DNA of 64,000 nucleotides from positions 9,766,830 to 9,830,829 of the forward strand of contig NC_061121.1 in NCBI RefSeq assembly GCF_002878395.1. Direction: 5' to 3'. This stretch comes from Capsicum annuum. Taxonomy: Eukaryota > Streptophyta > Magnoliopsida > Solanales > Solanaceae. The position numbers and the translations under genes are program-made. This document shows, piece by piece, positions 11,874 to 22,433 of this stretch (positions are counted from its first letter, which is position 1; the number at the start of each line of letters is the position of its first letter). The notes beneath the pieces were generated by a model. That model had not been told where the DNA came from and ran no database searches. It was given only the letters and a program-made list of their open reading frames with translations.

Positions 11874-12023
11874 ATAATCACGTTTGAATATCCATGCGCT
11901 CGACAAAACCAAATAAGTAGTAAATACACCACCATGAAAATTTCATCAATTAGGCTTGAATATCCATGTGCCCAACAACACCAAACTAGTAGCAATAACG
12001 GTAACAATGTAGTATCTTCTTGC

Positions 12024-12349
12024 TCAATTTTGTTTCTCTTCAAAAGCCTTGACTTTCTTCAACAAACCCCAGATTATACGATTTACTTGTGAAGGCCGTC
12101 GTTCTTCATAAAAATTAAAGTAATCACATCCACCCAATTTCTATACAAATAAGAACACAATTACAAAACAATTACAAGTCAATAATTAATCAACTAATTA
12201 AATAAAAAATATTACCTTTGAAATCTTACAAGTAAAAAACCTACGACCTGGATTTTGTTGAGTTTAAGAAGTCTTCAATAGAGCTTCATCGCCCCACTTA
12301 TAATATTGAAAATATTTATCATAAAAATAGTGGAAGATGAGCTCGACAT
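12024..12349 (-). pseudogene. GRF-type zinc-finger gene remnant, two exons
   Basis: Exon 1 runs 12349 to 12216 and, across a frameshift and stop, reads LLKTS...NPGRRFFTC, the core of the GRF zinc finger (usual pattern RTSxTxxNPGRRFxxC). A 75-bp intron with GT...AG borders (12215-12141) follows. Exon 2 (12140 down to 12024) gives LGGCDYFNFYEERRPSQ and IIWGLLKKVKAFEE, the second half of the finger and the start of the usual coiled coil. The first metal-binding Cys residues are not visible, and the frame is broken, so it is not functional. A TATA-like box is about 140 bases upstream (12491-12500). Small GRF proteins of this kind are common in Solanaceae and often sit in transposons. The gene is wedged between the two direct repeats of the MULE tail. 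Confidence 0.7.
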
Positions 12350-12490
12350 TGTCAAGCTCAGTTGGTAAAAATGAAAAAAAAATAAAGAAAGACCAAATGC
12401 AAATAATTTGAAGAATTTGGATAGATAAAAAAAAAAGATGATAAAGAAGACGATTTGAGAATTTAGGGTTAAATTTTTGGAAGAAGAAGA

Positions 12491-12500
12491 ATATATAAGA
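12491..12500 (-). promoter_or_regulatory. TATA-like box of the GRF remnant
   Basis: On the minus strand this reads TCTTATATAT and is followed by a TTCTTCTTCTTCC leader and ACCCTAAATTCTC, typical of a plant 5' untranslated region. It lies about 140 bases before the exon-1 ATG at 12349. Confidence 0.45.
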
Positions 12501-12599
12501 CAATGGGGAAACAAATGACCGTTGGGGGGAAATCAAACGCCAAGTCAGCAAAAAATAGGGTTCAACGAGCCTTGGCTGTGTGAATTACACGCGAGCTGC

Positions 12600-12723
12600 C
12601 AACAGGGCAAAAAGTGACAACTGATTGATGCCTATTTTAGGTGTTTAAAATAAGTGTTGTCTACTTGAGGTGCCAAAATGAAAGATTGCTGCAACTTTAG
12701 GTGCCTGTTAATGGGTTTTGCCT
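12600..12723. repeat. Short repeat block, possible terminal sequence
   Basis: The stretch repeats the phrase TTTAGGTG three times (ATTTTAGGTGTTT, CTTGAGGTGCC, CTTTAGGTGCCTG) in a layout that recalls a Solanaceae MULE terminal inverted repeat. No matching inverted copy was found near 11874, so the assignment is weak. Confidence 0.3.
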
Positions 12724-13027
12724 TTTTTATTTCAAGTCACTTCATTTTATATTATATTTAGTGGCAACCTTTTTTGTCTGATGAAAGTTAAATTTTTTAT
12801 AATGCAACAAATTGTCTATCTGTTATAAATTATATTCTATCTATTATAAAATATATCCTATCTATTCTGACAAATATTTATCTGTTGCAATAGGTTGGCC
12901 ATCTGTTGCATTATGCTGATGTTTCTTTCCTGGTCTAATATGTTACAATAGTTGGAAGACCTGTTTGATAATTACCAACAAATGGCCTGCATGTTGCAAG
13001 ATATGCCTAAATCTATTTGATATTTTC
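12724..13027 (+). repeat. Right copy of the 300-bp direct repeat
   Basis: A diverged copy of 11576-11873, beginning TTTATTTCAAGTCAC and ending near GATATTTTCCAACC, in the same orientation. Together the copies bracket the GRF zinc-finger remnant. Such bracketing could come from capture inside an element or from two tails of neighbouring elements. Confidence 0.8.
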
Positions 13028-13999
13028 CAACCGATATTTTGTCTGTTTCAACAGATAAGGTATCTGTTGCAATATTTGAATCTAGTATTTCATTTTAATT
13101 AATAAGTTGAAATCTAAGGATAAATAAAATTCATAGACAACATAAAATAAATTGAATCCTTCAGAAATTACAATTTAAAATGAAATGTAAAAAAATTGTT
13201 ATGGGTAAAGATCTCAATAAATAAATCAATAATTTAAGTTTTGATGTCAACAATTTCTAAGGAGGGGTGAGCTTATTACTTTGACAGACTCAAGCTATAA
13301 ATATCTACTCAATATGGACAAGTTGTTATTCATCTGGTGCTATGGAATTTGACTTTAGTCATCGTGGATCTTTAATGTCGCTTGCGAATGATTTCTGCTC
13401 TTTCGCTTCTCCGTATTTTCATAAAAAGAGTAGCATACTGTGACATCCACCTGGAAAGACAGAATTGGTCAATGCTAATCATAGAGATTAAAAAAATAGA
13501 ATAGGATAACTCCTCTATTTTAACAAATCAAACAGGTCTTCCTCCTATTTTTAAATTATCACAAATAAATCATATTTCTGTTACAATAGATGGATCAACT
13601 GTTGGGATAAATTATAACATGAGGAGTTCTGTATGATAATTTCCAACAGATGAACCATCTGTTACAACATATGACTCATATGTTTGGAAAAACTAAAATA
13701 GTAGGAAGTCTTGATTTAAATTATCCCAATAGATGATCCATCCATGGCATCAGAGAGGTCATCTATTGATACAAATAAAAATGGTACATAGAGCAATTTG
13801 ATTTGCTTAAAAAGATGAGACATATGTTGTAACAGATACTGCATCTGATGCAGCATGTTAGTCAATTATTGAAACAGATGTTATAACTGTTTGATAATTT
13901 TCAACAGATGTGTGTGTTTGTTAGTTGGAACAGACGATAAATATTCACCTACTTCAGCTCGAGCTACTCTCCTATGGACCTTATACATTTCTCAATAGT
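13028..13999. repeat. AT-rich region with motif clusters, 3' side of ULP1 copy B
   Basis: 13560-13930 contains many GTTGCAAYAGATG-type motifs (for example around 13590, 13650, 13830 and 13870). On the minus strand a splice acceptor (TTTCCAG at about 13455-13461) opens a short broken reading frame (13250-13455) that may be a late exon of ULP1 copy B. I could not match it securely. The peptidase domain expected here is missing. Confidence 0.5.
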
Positions 14000-15840
14000 G
14001 TAACACATGGACAGAGGAGTTGCAAATTTGCTTTTTTGGATGCTTGATAATGACTTGGAAGTTACTTTCTTTCTCCTCTTAACCTTAATCTCTAATGGAG
14101 CAGATGGATATGCAATCCTCTTTGATGGAATGAAACCCCTCTTAGATGTTAATTACTTTATAGAAGCAGTTAATTCATTAATAGCATTAATCACTACATC
14201 ATATTTTGTCTTATAGTCTTCACATTTGCATGCAGAACATTCACGAAGAGAGGCAAAATCTATATAACCAGTATGATCACACTCATAATGGTTTTGTTTA
14301 AAAACTGTAAGAAGAGCATCATTATCCCCAACAACAGCACCACTACCACCAATAACAGCTCCATCACCACTAATATCATCAACAGCAACAAGCCCACTCT
14401 CCAAAATTATTTTTCTTGTAATGGTTGTTGCTCCAAACAATTTCTTTTTTATTCTGTCAATGACCTTAGGATCCGATAAAGTTTACACATACCGTAAAGT
14501 AAGAGAAGATGACATCTTCAACTCTTGATTGGTCAGAACAAGCGACAGATTCACAATCTAACATAAATCATTACATATATTAGAATAATGATTAGATCAT
14601 TCAAAAAATCATTAATTAAAACAAAAACTTATTCATAATTATACTTACTGCATCCTTCGGGGGGTGAAGAGATTAATAAATTTTGTATTTTTATCAGTTT
14701 TGACAGACAACCATCTCAAGATTCTTAGACATAAAACTTCTTCCTGGTAGTTCACTTGTTGTCAAATAAGGAATGACTTCAAATGCCCAAGCCTATAAAA
14801 TAACACCACTAAATCAAAACTATTATTAAATTAAAAAAAAGGAATAATATCATAATAAAAGAAAGAAACATTTACCATGAAAGCCCATGGAAAGCCATAT
14901 AAGTTGACTGTCTTTGGTGTTAACGGAGTCCACAAATATTTGATAGTCATTTTGAAGCTTTCATAACCCCAATGATAGCTGTTAAATGCCACAAGAACCT
15001 CGGAGAACTTTATTAAACAAACGTTTATGTTGTTGTTATCGTCTCTCTCCCAAAGAATATAATGTACAAACCAAACTAAGAACAATGACTGCTTGTGCTT
15101 CTTTGAAAGTTCTTTACCTTTCAATGCTTCTATCAAATTCTTATTTTTAAAGTTGGTACCAACAATGGACACCAGGTCATCACGATCACACGACTTTCCT
15201 TTGCCTTTTTTAGGTGTGCGATGTGCTTTTTTTGAGTTAAAATAGGTATAACTTGAGAGGGAGGATAACATTTTAGTCCAGTAACTATGGCAAACTCATT
15301 CCAACCAAAACAAACAGGCATGCCACAATAATTTATCCACACCTCATCCATCTTATCTTTATTTTCATACATGAACCTATACTTGAGAAGTTCATATACC
15401 ATTATCATTTGGAAACGAGCATTGTTGTCTTCCTGTAAATCAAGATATTTCCCAAAGCAGCTGTCCCTAAAATAAGCATCTAATTTTTGTTCTTGAAGTA
15501 TTTTTTTGAAGGCGTTAAAAGATTTTTTCATGTATGACTTAACCACGAAATCACCCGTTAAACCTGTGGCACCATCGCATTACATTCTCACAATATAACG
15601 ATCAATGCTGAAGATTTTGACCAAATCTTCTATGGAAGGGATATTTGTATTTGGATCATCTCTTTTGAAATATTCCTCCTCCCCGTGTTCATCATATTCT
15701 GCTCCTAATTGAGATGACATTTGTAAAGCAAGCTCATAGAGTGGTGTATGTATCCTAGCTGCTTCACTTGTTCCTTTACTTGGACTTGATTTGGATTCTG
15801 TTCTTTTGGGAGCCATATTATCTAAAATTAACAGGAACAT
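14000..15840 (-). pseudogene. ULP1-like / DUF1985 gene captured by a MULE (copy B, truncated)
   Basis: Reading leftwards: a start with [18 protein letters not shown] (about 15813-15580), a DUF1985-like block with FRDSCFGKYLDLQEDNNARF and NYCGMPVCFGWNEFAIVTGL (15546-15250), then KKHKQSLFLVWFVHYILW, YHWGYESFKMTIKYL and YGFPWAFM (15140-14880), ending at a GT donor. An exon of about 110 bases (14794-14650) is followed by one with LRYV and FGATTITRKI (14540-14153) and a linker with short Lys/Arg blocks ending near 14000. Frameshifts separate 15580, 15546, 15271 and 14440. The C48 peptidase domain present in copy A is absent, so this copy cannot be a protease. Homology to copy A is clear in the DUF1985 and WGYxSF blocks, and copy B is closer to the family consensus as I know it. 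Confidence 0.8.
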
Positions 15841-16858
15841 AAAAAAATATATTATAGTTGATTAATGCATCGTTAAAAAAGGATAACAGTAAATCTAACA
15901 AGCAAAATAGTAAAATAATAGTTCCAACATATCACTTATCTGTTGCACAGGTAGTATATCTATTGCAGCAAATAACAAACCTGTTGTAACGGATGAGCAA
16001 TCTATTACAATAATACAAAACATATAACTCATTTTTTAAGACAGATGAATGGTTTGTGCAACAGATCACACATTGTTGCAACATGAGTGATTTGTTGGAA
16101 CTGTTAAGTAACCTGTCACAATGGGTGAGTAATCTTTTGTAACAATATAAAATATATCACTCATCTGTTGAGAAAAATAAATGGTTTGTGCAACTGATCA
16201 CATATCTATTGCAACATTATCTATTGCAACATATGACCATCTGTTGGAACAGTTAAATAACCTGTAGGAATGGCTGAGTAATCTGTTGCAATAATTATCA
16301 CTCATCTATTGAGAAAGATGAATGGTCTATACAACATATCACACATCTGTTGCAACATATGAGTTCCTTGTTTTCTTCAAAATTAAAAAGGCTATAAATT
16401 TTTACCTGTAAAGAAGAAAAGGGACGATGATGAATTTCAAGTTGTTGTGGCTGGAGACCAAGGTTGTCACATCGATTGAAGGTTGAAGAATTCAAAGTTG
16501 TTGTGGTCGGAGATCAAGGCTATAACATCGATTGAAGGTTAAAGTCGAAAAGGAACTCGAAGCCCAACTATTTATCGTCGAATGTTGAAGTTGCTGAGGA
16601 TTGAAAGGAGAAATTTGCAGAACTGTTGGTTTGTAGATAGTTGAAAGAAGCTATCGAGAGAGAGGAGATTGGTTGATTTGGATTAAAGAGGGGTGTGGGT
16701 TGGGTTGATTTTTATTTTTGAAAAGATTAGAAAGTTTAGAAAATATTAATCAAGTTCACAAATAACTTAATCATATTTGGTAATGGTTGACCCTTTAAGT
16801 TGTTCAATGTCACCAATCCTTTATTCAAGACTTAAATGACACCTTTCCTTCAATTTTC
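15841..16858 (-). other. 5' leader of ULP1 copy B, with motif cluster
   Basis: 15920-16370 holds about ten ATCTGTTGCAACA-type motifs, several in a repeated block (CACTCATCTGTTGAGAAA at about 16150 and again near 16300). 16380-16858 is a leader with repeated TCAAAGTTGTTGTGG and ATCGATTGAAGGTTGAAG units. A close copy of 16430-16858 is found, split by a copia element, at 22380-22433 plus 29302-29672. The shared sequence stops at CAATTTTC in both, which places the MULE end near 16858. Confidence 0.7.
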
Positions 16859-17100
16859 CCATGTTTATGGGCTCTAATTTTCAACTCATACTTGCTTTAA
16901 CGCTTGGGCTCCTTTTAACTCGTGTATCTATTTTAAATGCATGAGCTCCACTCTTAACTTATGCTCACTTTCAATGCACCAGGCTTCACTTTCAATCTTA
17001 TTAACCCGTGTCTTTATTTTTAATGCATAAGGCTCCAATTTTAACTCATATCAATTTTTAACCATGGTAAGCAACAGTGATATATGAAGTTTATGTGAAG
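16859..17100. repeat. Short degenerate tandem repeats
   Basis: Four or five units of roughly 55-65 bases share the words GGCTCCA-CTTTTAACTC-TTTTAATGCA (around 16870, 16910, 16945, 16985 and 17030). No coding potential. Confidence 0.5.
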
Positions 17101-17137
17101 AAGAAGATAAAGATTGATTTTCCAGAAAATTTAGGTC

Positions 17138-17148
17138 AAGGGGAGATT
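17138..17148 (+). promoter_or_regulatory. Polypurine tract of a lost retrotransposon
   Basis: AAGGGGAGATT lies directly before the LTR start at 17149, as a plus-strand primer site should. Upstream, the frame KIKIDFPENLGQGEI looks like the extreme end of a polyprotein. Confidence 0.6.
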
Positions 17149-17377
17149 TGTTAGGATTTACCCTGAATTTCCTAGTTTACTTGTTCTCTACCATAATTAG
17201 AATTACCTTTTTTTTTTTGGTGAAAAAATTTTCCTTGTGGGAAAAGATCTCTTTGCTATTAGATTTCTATTAGGGTTTTTCTATTAGATTTCTATTAGGT
17301 TTATTCTTTTTCTAAGGATTTTGTTACTCTATAAATAAAGATCCTTCTTTTCATACGTTAACACAATATCATCAACA
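17149..17377 (+). mobile_element. 3' LTR left from a truncated retrotransposon
   Basis: The block begins TGTTAGGATTTACCC, carries a TATA box (TATAAATA, 17330-17337) and ends ATCATCAACA, giving TG...CA termini about 229 bases apart. A polypurine tract precedes it. The rest of the element to the left is gone except for perhaps 60 bases. Size and the compact TATA-leader layout suit Ty1/copia. Confidence 0.6.
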
Positions 17378-17676
17378 ATGTTTTGGGCGGGGGGGAGGGG
17401 GGGGGGATTTTCCCTCTTATTAGTTTTACGCTTTTTAATATTATTTTTAATTTTAGGTTTTATATATAGGCCAATTGGCCAAATCATATAATAATATTAT
17501 ATTTTTTAGTATTGTTTTATGTGTCTTCTGCATTGTCACCATGATGGTTTGCAATTAATAATAGCTTCTGCAAGACAACCTCTCGATTTCAATCCAACAC
17601 CAGGGTATATTTGGCCTTATCCCAAAATAACTTTTATGCACTTTTATGGTGTTTGATAAACAAAAAAAATTTTTTT
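17378..17676. other. Unassigned spacer with a long G-run
   Basis: 17388-17407 is an almost unbroken run of G, which is unusual for this AT-rich window and may hide a sequencing or assembly length error. No gene or repeat recognised in the rest. Confidence 0.5.
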
Positions 17677-19145
17677 AAAAAAAAGGCTCAATTATGTCAC
17701 TGAACTATCAGAAATGACTCATTTATGTCATCCGTTAAAAGTTGGGCCCATTCATGCCATCGCCGTTATAAAACCGGTCCATCCATGCCATTACTTTTTA
17801 ACGGTGTTTTTCTAAAAAACTGCTTTGCCACGTGGCCTCTTATTAGAGGTCCATGTCATTTTTAAATTTTTTTTTTTTAGTTTTGATCCATTAAGATGAA
17901 TTCACCCACACCCAACCTATCACCTTAACCCACTTTAATATTACTATTAATTTTGACCCTAGATTTAAAAATATATATAATCATTTAGTCTTCGAACATG
18001 AAATTTACACACTTGAATACTTCGTTTCAAAAAATATAGGTTAGAATAATTAATAATTTAAAATGATAAATGAATGAATTGTGATTAAAACATAATTTTT
18101 TTTTACTCTCGAAATCCGAACATCATCACATAATTTAAGATGAAGAGAATACCACATACATGAAATACCACAACTTTTAATTAGGAAGAATACCTAAAAA
18201 TCTCTTCTAAATTTGGATTTTAAGTTCTATAATTGAATTATTTGTAGTCTTAATTATTTCGTGGTTTTGGCTATGTGGTAGCCTTTATACTCTTTAATGT
18301 GGACGGGACTTAGAGCATAATTTATTTTTAGGTGTGTTAGAGTTTAAAAAAATATAAAATAAATAAAAGACCACCATCCAGGTACATAGGGTGTTTTCAG
18401 TTCACATATTTTTGAGTGTTGTTTGGTACTTACTCATGCAAACACTATTTATGTGTATATTAATGGATCTTTAATGTGTATATTAAAGAATCCACCCACG
18501 CAGAAAAAAGTTATGCTCTACGTCTCATCCACGTTAAAGAGTATAAAGGCTACCAAATAGCCAAATTCACGAAATAATTAAAACTACAAATAATTCAATT
18601 ATACAACTTATAATCCAAATTTAGAAAGAACTTTTAGGTATTCTTCCTAATTAAAAGTTGTGGTCCTTCATTTATGTGGTATTCTCTTCGTCCTAAATTA
18701 TGTGATGATGTTCGGATTTCGAGAGTCAAAAGAAATTACTTTTTAATCACAATTTATTCATTTGTCATTTTAAATTATTAATTATTCTAACCTATATTAT
18801 TTTAAACGTAGTATTCAAGTGGGTAAATTTCATGTTCAAAGACCAAATGATTATATATATGTTTAAATCTAGGGTCAAAATTAAGAGTAATATTAAAGTG
18901 TGTTAAGGTGATAGGTTGGGTGTGGGTGAATTCTTCTTACTGGATCAAAACTAAAAAAAAAAAAATGGCGTGGACCTCTAATAAGAGGCCACGTGGCAAA
19001 GCAGTATTTTAGAAAACCACTGTTAAAAAGTAATGGCATGGATGGACCGGTTTTATAACGGCGCTGGCATGAATGAGCCCAACTTTTAACTGATGATATA
19101 AATGAGTCATTTCTGATAGTTCAATGGCATATTTGACCTTTTTTC
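17677..19145. mobile_element. Foldback Mutator-like element with arms of over 600 bp
   Basis: The outer ends read AAGGCTCAATTATGTCACTG (left, about 17683) and, reversed, AAGGTCAAATATGCCATTG (right, about 19138). These match the terminal repeats of the element at 30460-31823, which has a 9-bp target duplication. Pairing continues inward through CCACGTGGC, CACCCACACCCAACCTATCACC and TTTATACTCTTTAA to about 18330 and 18500. Paired landmarks centre at 18411-18416, leaving a loop of about 170 bases. There is no coding region, so the element depends on a transposase elsewhere. A-rich slippage at the left end hides the target duplication. It lies about 0.9 kb upstream of the F-box gene. Confidence 0.85.
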
Positions 19146-19529
19146 CAAAAGAAACTTGAAAGTACGTAAGAATTATGTTTAGGTCAAAATAACAAAATTA
19201 AGTCAAAAGATAAGAAATAGATTTCTAAGTTATAAGCCATATGAGTCTAAAACAACCATTATATAGTTGAGATGCAAAATTTAAGTGTGGGTTTATATAT
19301 TATGATTAACTTAAAGAACAAATTAATTAGATACGTACCCATGATGCTAACCTATGCAAGTAGTAATAATTTAAAGAATTGTTCTGTTATCTACATGATG
19401 TCCTGATCTAATAATACATGTATATATTATTGCTATTTCCTGATCAGATGTACCTAATGTGGGGACTAAAATAGCAAGAAAACACTAATTTATTATTGTA
19501 CTTTAATTTGAAACTTCAACTTGACATTT
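19146..19529. other. Unassigned AT-rich spacer
   Basis: No gene, repeat or clear regulatory site seen between the foldback element and the MITE. Confidence 0.4.
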
Positions 19530-19795
19530 CAACTTCCATTTTTAGTTGTCATGTTTCATTTTTTGAGAGTGATCAATGTGAGTAATTTTTAAAGTTAAAT
19601 TAAATTAAATTAATTCAAAATTTTAAAAGTAAAATTAGATATTCAAAAGCTATATAAAAATTACTATAAATTGCAATTTTTATTTTTCAATAGGATTAAA
19701 AATACATCGTAAAATGTTGATCCAAACTTATATAATTTAATGCTAAAAAGAAAAGTATGACAGGTAAAAAAGGCATAGAATGAGTGCCATATAAG
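19530..19795. mobile_element. MITE of a type common in Solanaceae (degenerate)
   Basis: The left end (TTTAGTTGTCATGTTTC near 19540) is roughly the reverse complement of the right end (AAAGTATGACAGGTAAAAAAG near 19755). Interior words such as AAAATTAGATATTCAAAAGC and ATAAATTGCAATTTTT are familiar from an abundant small non-coding element in this family. Exact ends and target duplication are not resolved. Confidence 0.5.
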
Positions 19796-20063
19796 CAATT
19801 AAAGGGATTAAAGTCTAATCATATAAGGAATCAATTGTTAATAAAGAATGATGGTCTGTTGATTTTGTCTAACAGAACATTAGGGGAGTTGATAATATCT
19901 TAATATTATCACTACCTTATAGTCAAGAGTACAAATCAATAGTTTATCTCAAAAGAGTAAATTTTACATTGGAGGGATGGACCAATGTAGAAGAGTTGAT
20001 AATATCTGATGCTTTTAGAGAAAATATATTTTGAACTTTTTAATCAATCAACAACCAACAGAT
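19796..20063 (+). promoter_or_regulatory. Region immediately upstream of the F-box gene
   Basis: This stretch should hold the core promoter and 5' leader. It contains a TTGATAATATCT word twice (about 19880 and 19995). A TATA-like AAATATAT (20021-20028) is only about 36 bases from the ATG, which is too close unless the leader is very short. I cannot fix the transcription start. Confidence 0.35.
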
Positions 20064-21272
20064 ATGGACGCCAACAATAATAAACCTAAAAGCTCTAATC
20101 TTTTCAATGGAGATTGCAAACGAACAAGAATATCTCATGTCACTATTATGGACCTTCCGACGGTGATTATGGTCGAAATACTTTCAAGATTGCCAATCAA
20201 ACCGATTTTTAAATGTAAGACTGTTTGTAAACTTTGGTATCATCTTTTAACTTCCGAAGTTCTTTCTTTTAAAACTAACTTTCCATGCATGTTGCTCTCG
20301 GATGAGTATTACTCTACCACTTGGCTTCTAGAACTCAAAGCAGATTATGATTATTATTCACTCCCCGACAACAGACCCATTAGGTTGAGCTCCAAGTTTC
20401 ACCTCCCTCGATTGAAAGCGCCAATTCATATAATTGATTCATGTAATGGTTTTATTTGTTTGTTGACTGGTTCGGCTAATAATAAAAACCATTCTATTTA
20501 CATTAACAATCCTCTTTTGGGCGAGTATTTCAAACTTAAACTGCCTGAATGGAAGAAAGGTACTTGCCGTACTGATTACAAATTTTGCTTTAGTGAAGCA
20601 TCTGGAAAGTATAAAGTATTGAGATTAGTATTTAGTATTGCGAGTATGCCTAAAGTATCTGAATTGGAGGTTTATACTCTTGGAGTTGATGAGAAATGGA
20701 GAAATTTGGGTCAAGTTAATCTGGGTCTAAAACCTGTGTGGGAATCATTTGGTAATATTAATGTCAATGGTGCGATTCATTGGCTTGGAAATTCACCCGG
20801 AACTACCAGCATTCACTCATTTAATGTTGGGACAGAAGAGGTGAAATCCCTGCCAGTTCCACGTGATGTAGGAACGGATCCCCTCCACTGGATGCTAACA
20901 GAGTTGGGGAATTGTCTGTATTTGGCTGATACCGGCTATAATGGGTATGTTGATATATGGTGGATGAAAGAGTATGGAATAGCTCAATCTTGGACCAAAG
21001 ATCGCATTTTGACAGATTCTATTCCATTTAATATCCATTATAGTAATCTTAGACCAATCATAATTTGGAAAGATGGAGAAATCTTGATGCAAAGATGTTG
21101 TGGCACAGAACTAGCTTCTTACAACCCAAAAGAGAAGAAGTTTAGGAAGGTCAATGTTTATGGTAGTGGCAATGCAGCGACTAGATACATCCCAAGTTTT
21201 TACTCACTCAAGACTGTCATGGGGAAAACTTTTCAAGTCTCAAATCTCTATCCGAAGACTAAGATAGTTTAA
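20064..21272 (+). CDS. F-box protein with an F-box-associated domain
   Basis: Single-exon gene of 402 residues, the only intact gene in the window. The open frame extends upstream to a TTG at 20031, but the first ATG is at 20064 in a good plant context (purine at -3, G at +4). Residues about 28-70 form the F-box (LPTVIMVEILSRLPIKPIF, then CKTVCKLWYHLL), which binds the SKP1-like adaptor of an SCF ubiquitin ligase. Residues 126-132 (SCNGFIC) open the F-box-associated substrate domain typical of plant FBA proteins, with WLGN, SFNVGTEEV and LGNCLYL repeats of the beta-propeller-like fold further on. No signal peptide or membrane segment. The target is unknown; relatives are fast-evolving, and many have roles in defence or self-incompatibility. 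It stands alone among transposons. Confidence 0.9.
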   Translation: MDANNNKPKSSNLFNGDCKRTRISHVTIMDLPTVIMVEILSRLPIKPIFKCKTVCKLWYHLLTSEVLSFKTNFPCMLLSDEYYSTTWLLELKADYDYYSLPDNRPIRLSSKFHLPRLKAPIHIIDSCNGFICLLTGSANNKNHSIYINNPLLGEYFKLKLPEWKKGTCRTDYKFCFSEASGKYKVLRLVFSIASMPKVSELEVYTLGVDEKWRNLGQVNLGLKPVWESFGNINVNGAIHWLGNSPGTTSIHSFNVGTEEVKSLPVPRDVGTDPLHWMLTELGNCLYLADTGYNGYVDIWWMKEYGIAQSWTKDRILTDSIPFNIHYSNLRPIIIWKDGEILMQRCCGTELASYNPKEKKFRKVNVYGSGNAATRYIPSFYSLKTVMGKTFQVSNLYPKTKIV

Positions 21273-21780
21273 ATATTTAATTTATCTAACTTCCTTCATG
21301 AACTTATGTTTGGCATCTATGTTTTCAGTATAATTTAGCTTAAGACCTGAAAACTTTTACTGGTTTATGAAGTCTTTTGATTTCTAGTAGTACAACACTG
21401 TCTATATAAGCATACCTTGATCGTTTTAAAACTCCTAAGTTATTTACATTGACATTGTGAGGTCTCCAAACCTGCTTTTGTTTTGTTCATTTCATTCTGC
21501 CCTTGTCTGATTAGAACAAACAATGAAGGAACAAAATGTTGGCCTATCTCCGGCCTTGTTGGGTAAAGGTATATGAACTTTTGGGTAAAGTTAATTGGGA
21601 GTGATGTTTAGATTATGTCCTGATATTTTTTTAATTATAGTCAAGCTTGGTATTTTCTTATTATTCTAATCTTTCCTTGCTTTTCCATCAAACTGCAATT
21701 TCCATGGCTGTTTTTGTGACCTTTAATTGTATGTAGCAACTTTCTTTCACGATCAATTTGACAGCTCAACTCTTTGGAAC
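21273..21780. other. 3' flank of the F-box gene
   Basis: No gene recognised. It presumably includes the 3' untranslated region, but no obvious AATAAA lies in the first 100 bases. Confidence 0.4.
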
Positions 21781-22433
21781 TATTATCAACGGTCAACATT
21801 ATTTAGATTTCTTCCAACAAAAGGGTCGTCTATCACAACAGATGAATGATTAGTTGGAAAAATCAAGTTTTGGACATGTTCGGTTGGAATAGTTGATAGG
21901 ATTTTAACCATCAAAACATTCATCTGTTGCACTAGATTTTAATTCGATGGTCCCCCATTTGCATCAGATGGTTGATCTATTGCATCGGAAGGTTAATCTG
22001 TTGCATCAGATGGTTACTTTGTTGCATCAGATTGATAATTTGTTGCATAGTTAATATGTTGCAGAAAAAAACAATAGCATGATTTTGTCCAATAGAACAA
22101 CAACAATATCACCATTTTTACTACGAACAAATCAACCCAGCAACAACGGGTGCAACACCAAAAACACCATTGTTGTTTTCTTTGCACAAATACAAACAAT
22201 GAAAATCAAACTTCAAAAAAAGCAACAAACAACAAAAAAACATATTTCACGCCAAAAACAGAAGAGAAGAAATACCAGAAATTAGGGTTTTATTCAGACC
22301 ACATTTCATATTAAAACAACAAATATTGAAACTGATAGCCAATACTACAAGACAAGTTGGCTCAAGTTTCTCTTTTTCTTCAAAACTAAAAAGGCCATAA
22401 TTTTTTATCTGTGAAAGAACAAAAGGGACAATG
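21781..22433 (-). mobile_element. ULP1-MULE leader fragment (copy C), left part
   Basis: 21820-22060 holds seven or more TTGCATCAGATGGTT/GTTGCACCAGAT motifs of the same family as in ULP1 copies A and B. 22360-22433 matches the leader of copy B at 16365-16432 (TCTTCAAAACTAAAAAGGCC). The match resumes at 29302, after the copia element, so this MULE copy was split by that insertion. No coding exon remains. The last five bases, CAATG, are the target duplication. Confidence 0.75.

Noticed and set aside
12264..12551. 95-residue hydrophobic frame on the minus strand
   Set aside because: It covers the leader and exon 1 of the GRF remnant in a mixed frame; the Phe/Ser run comes from TTC repeats.
20031..20063. 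Upstream extension of the F-box frame
   Set aside because: It opens with TTG. A nuclear plant gene should start at the ATG at 20064.
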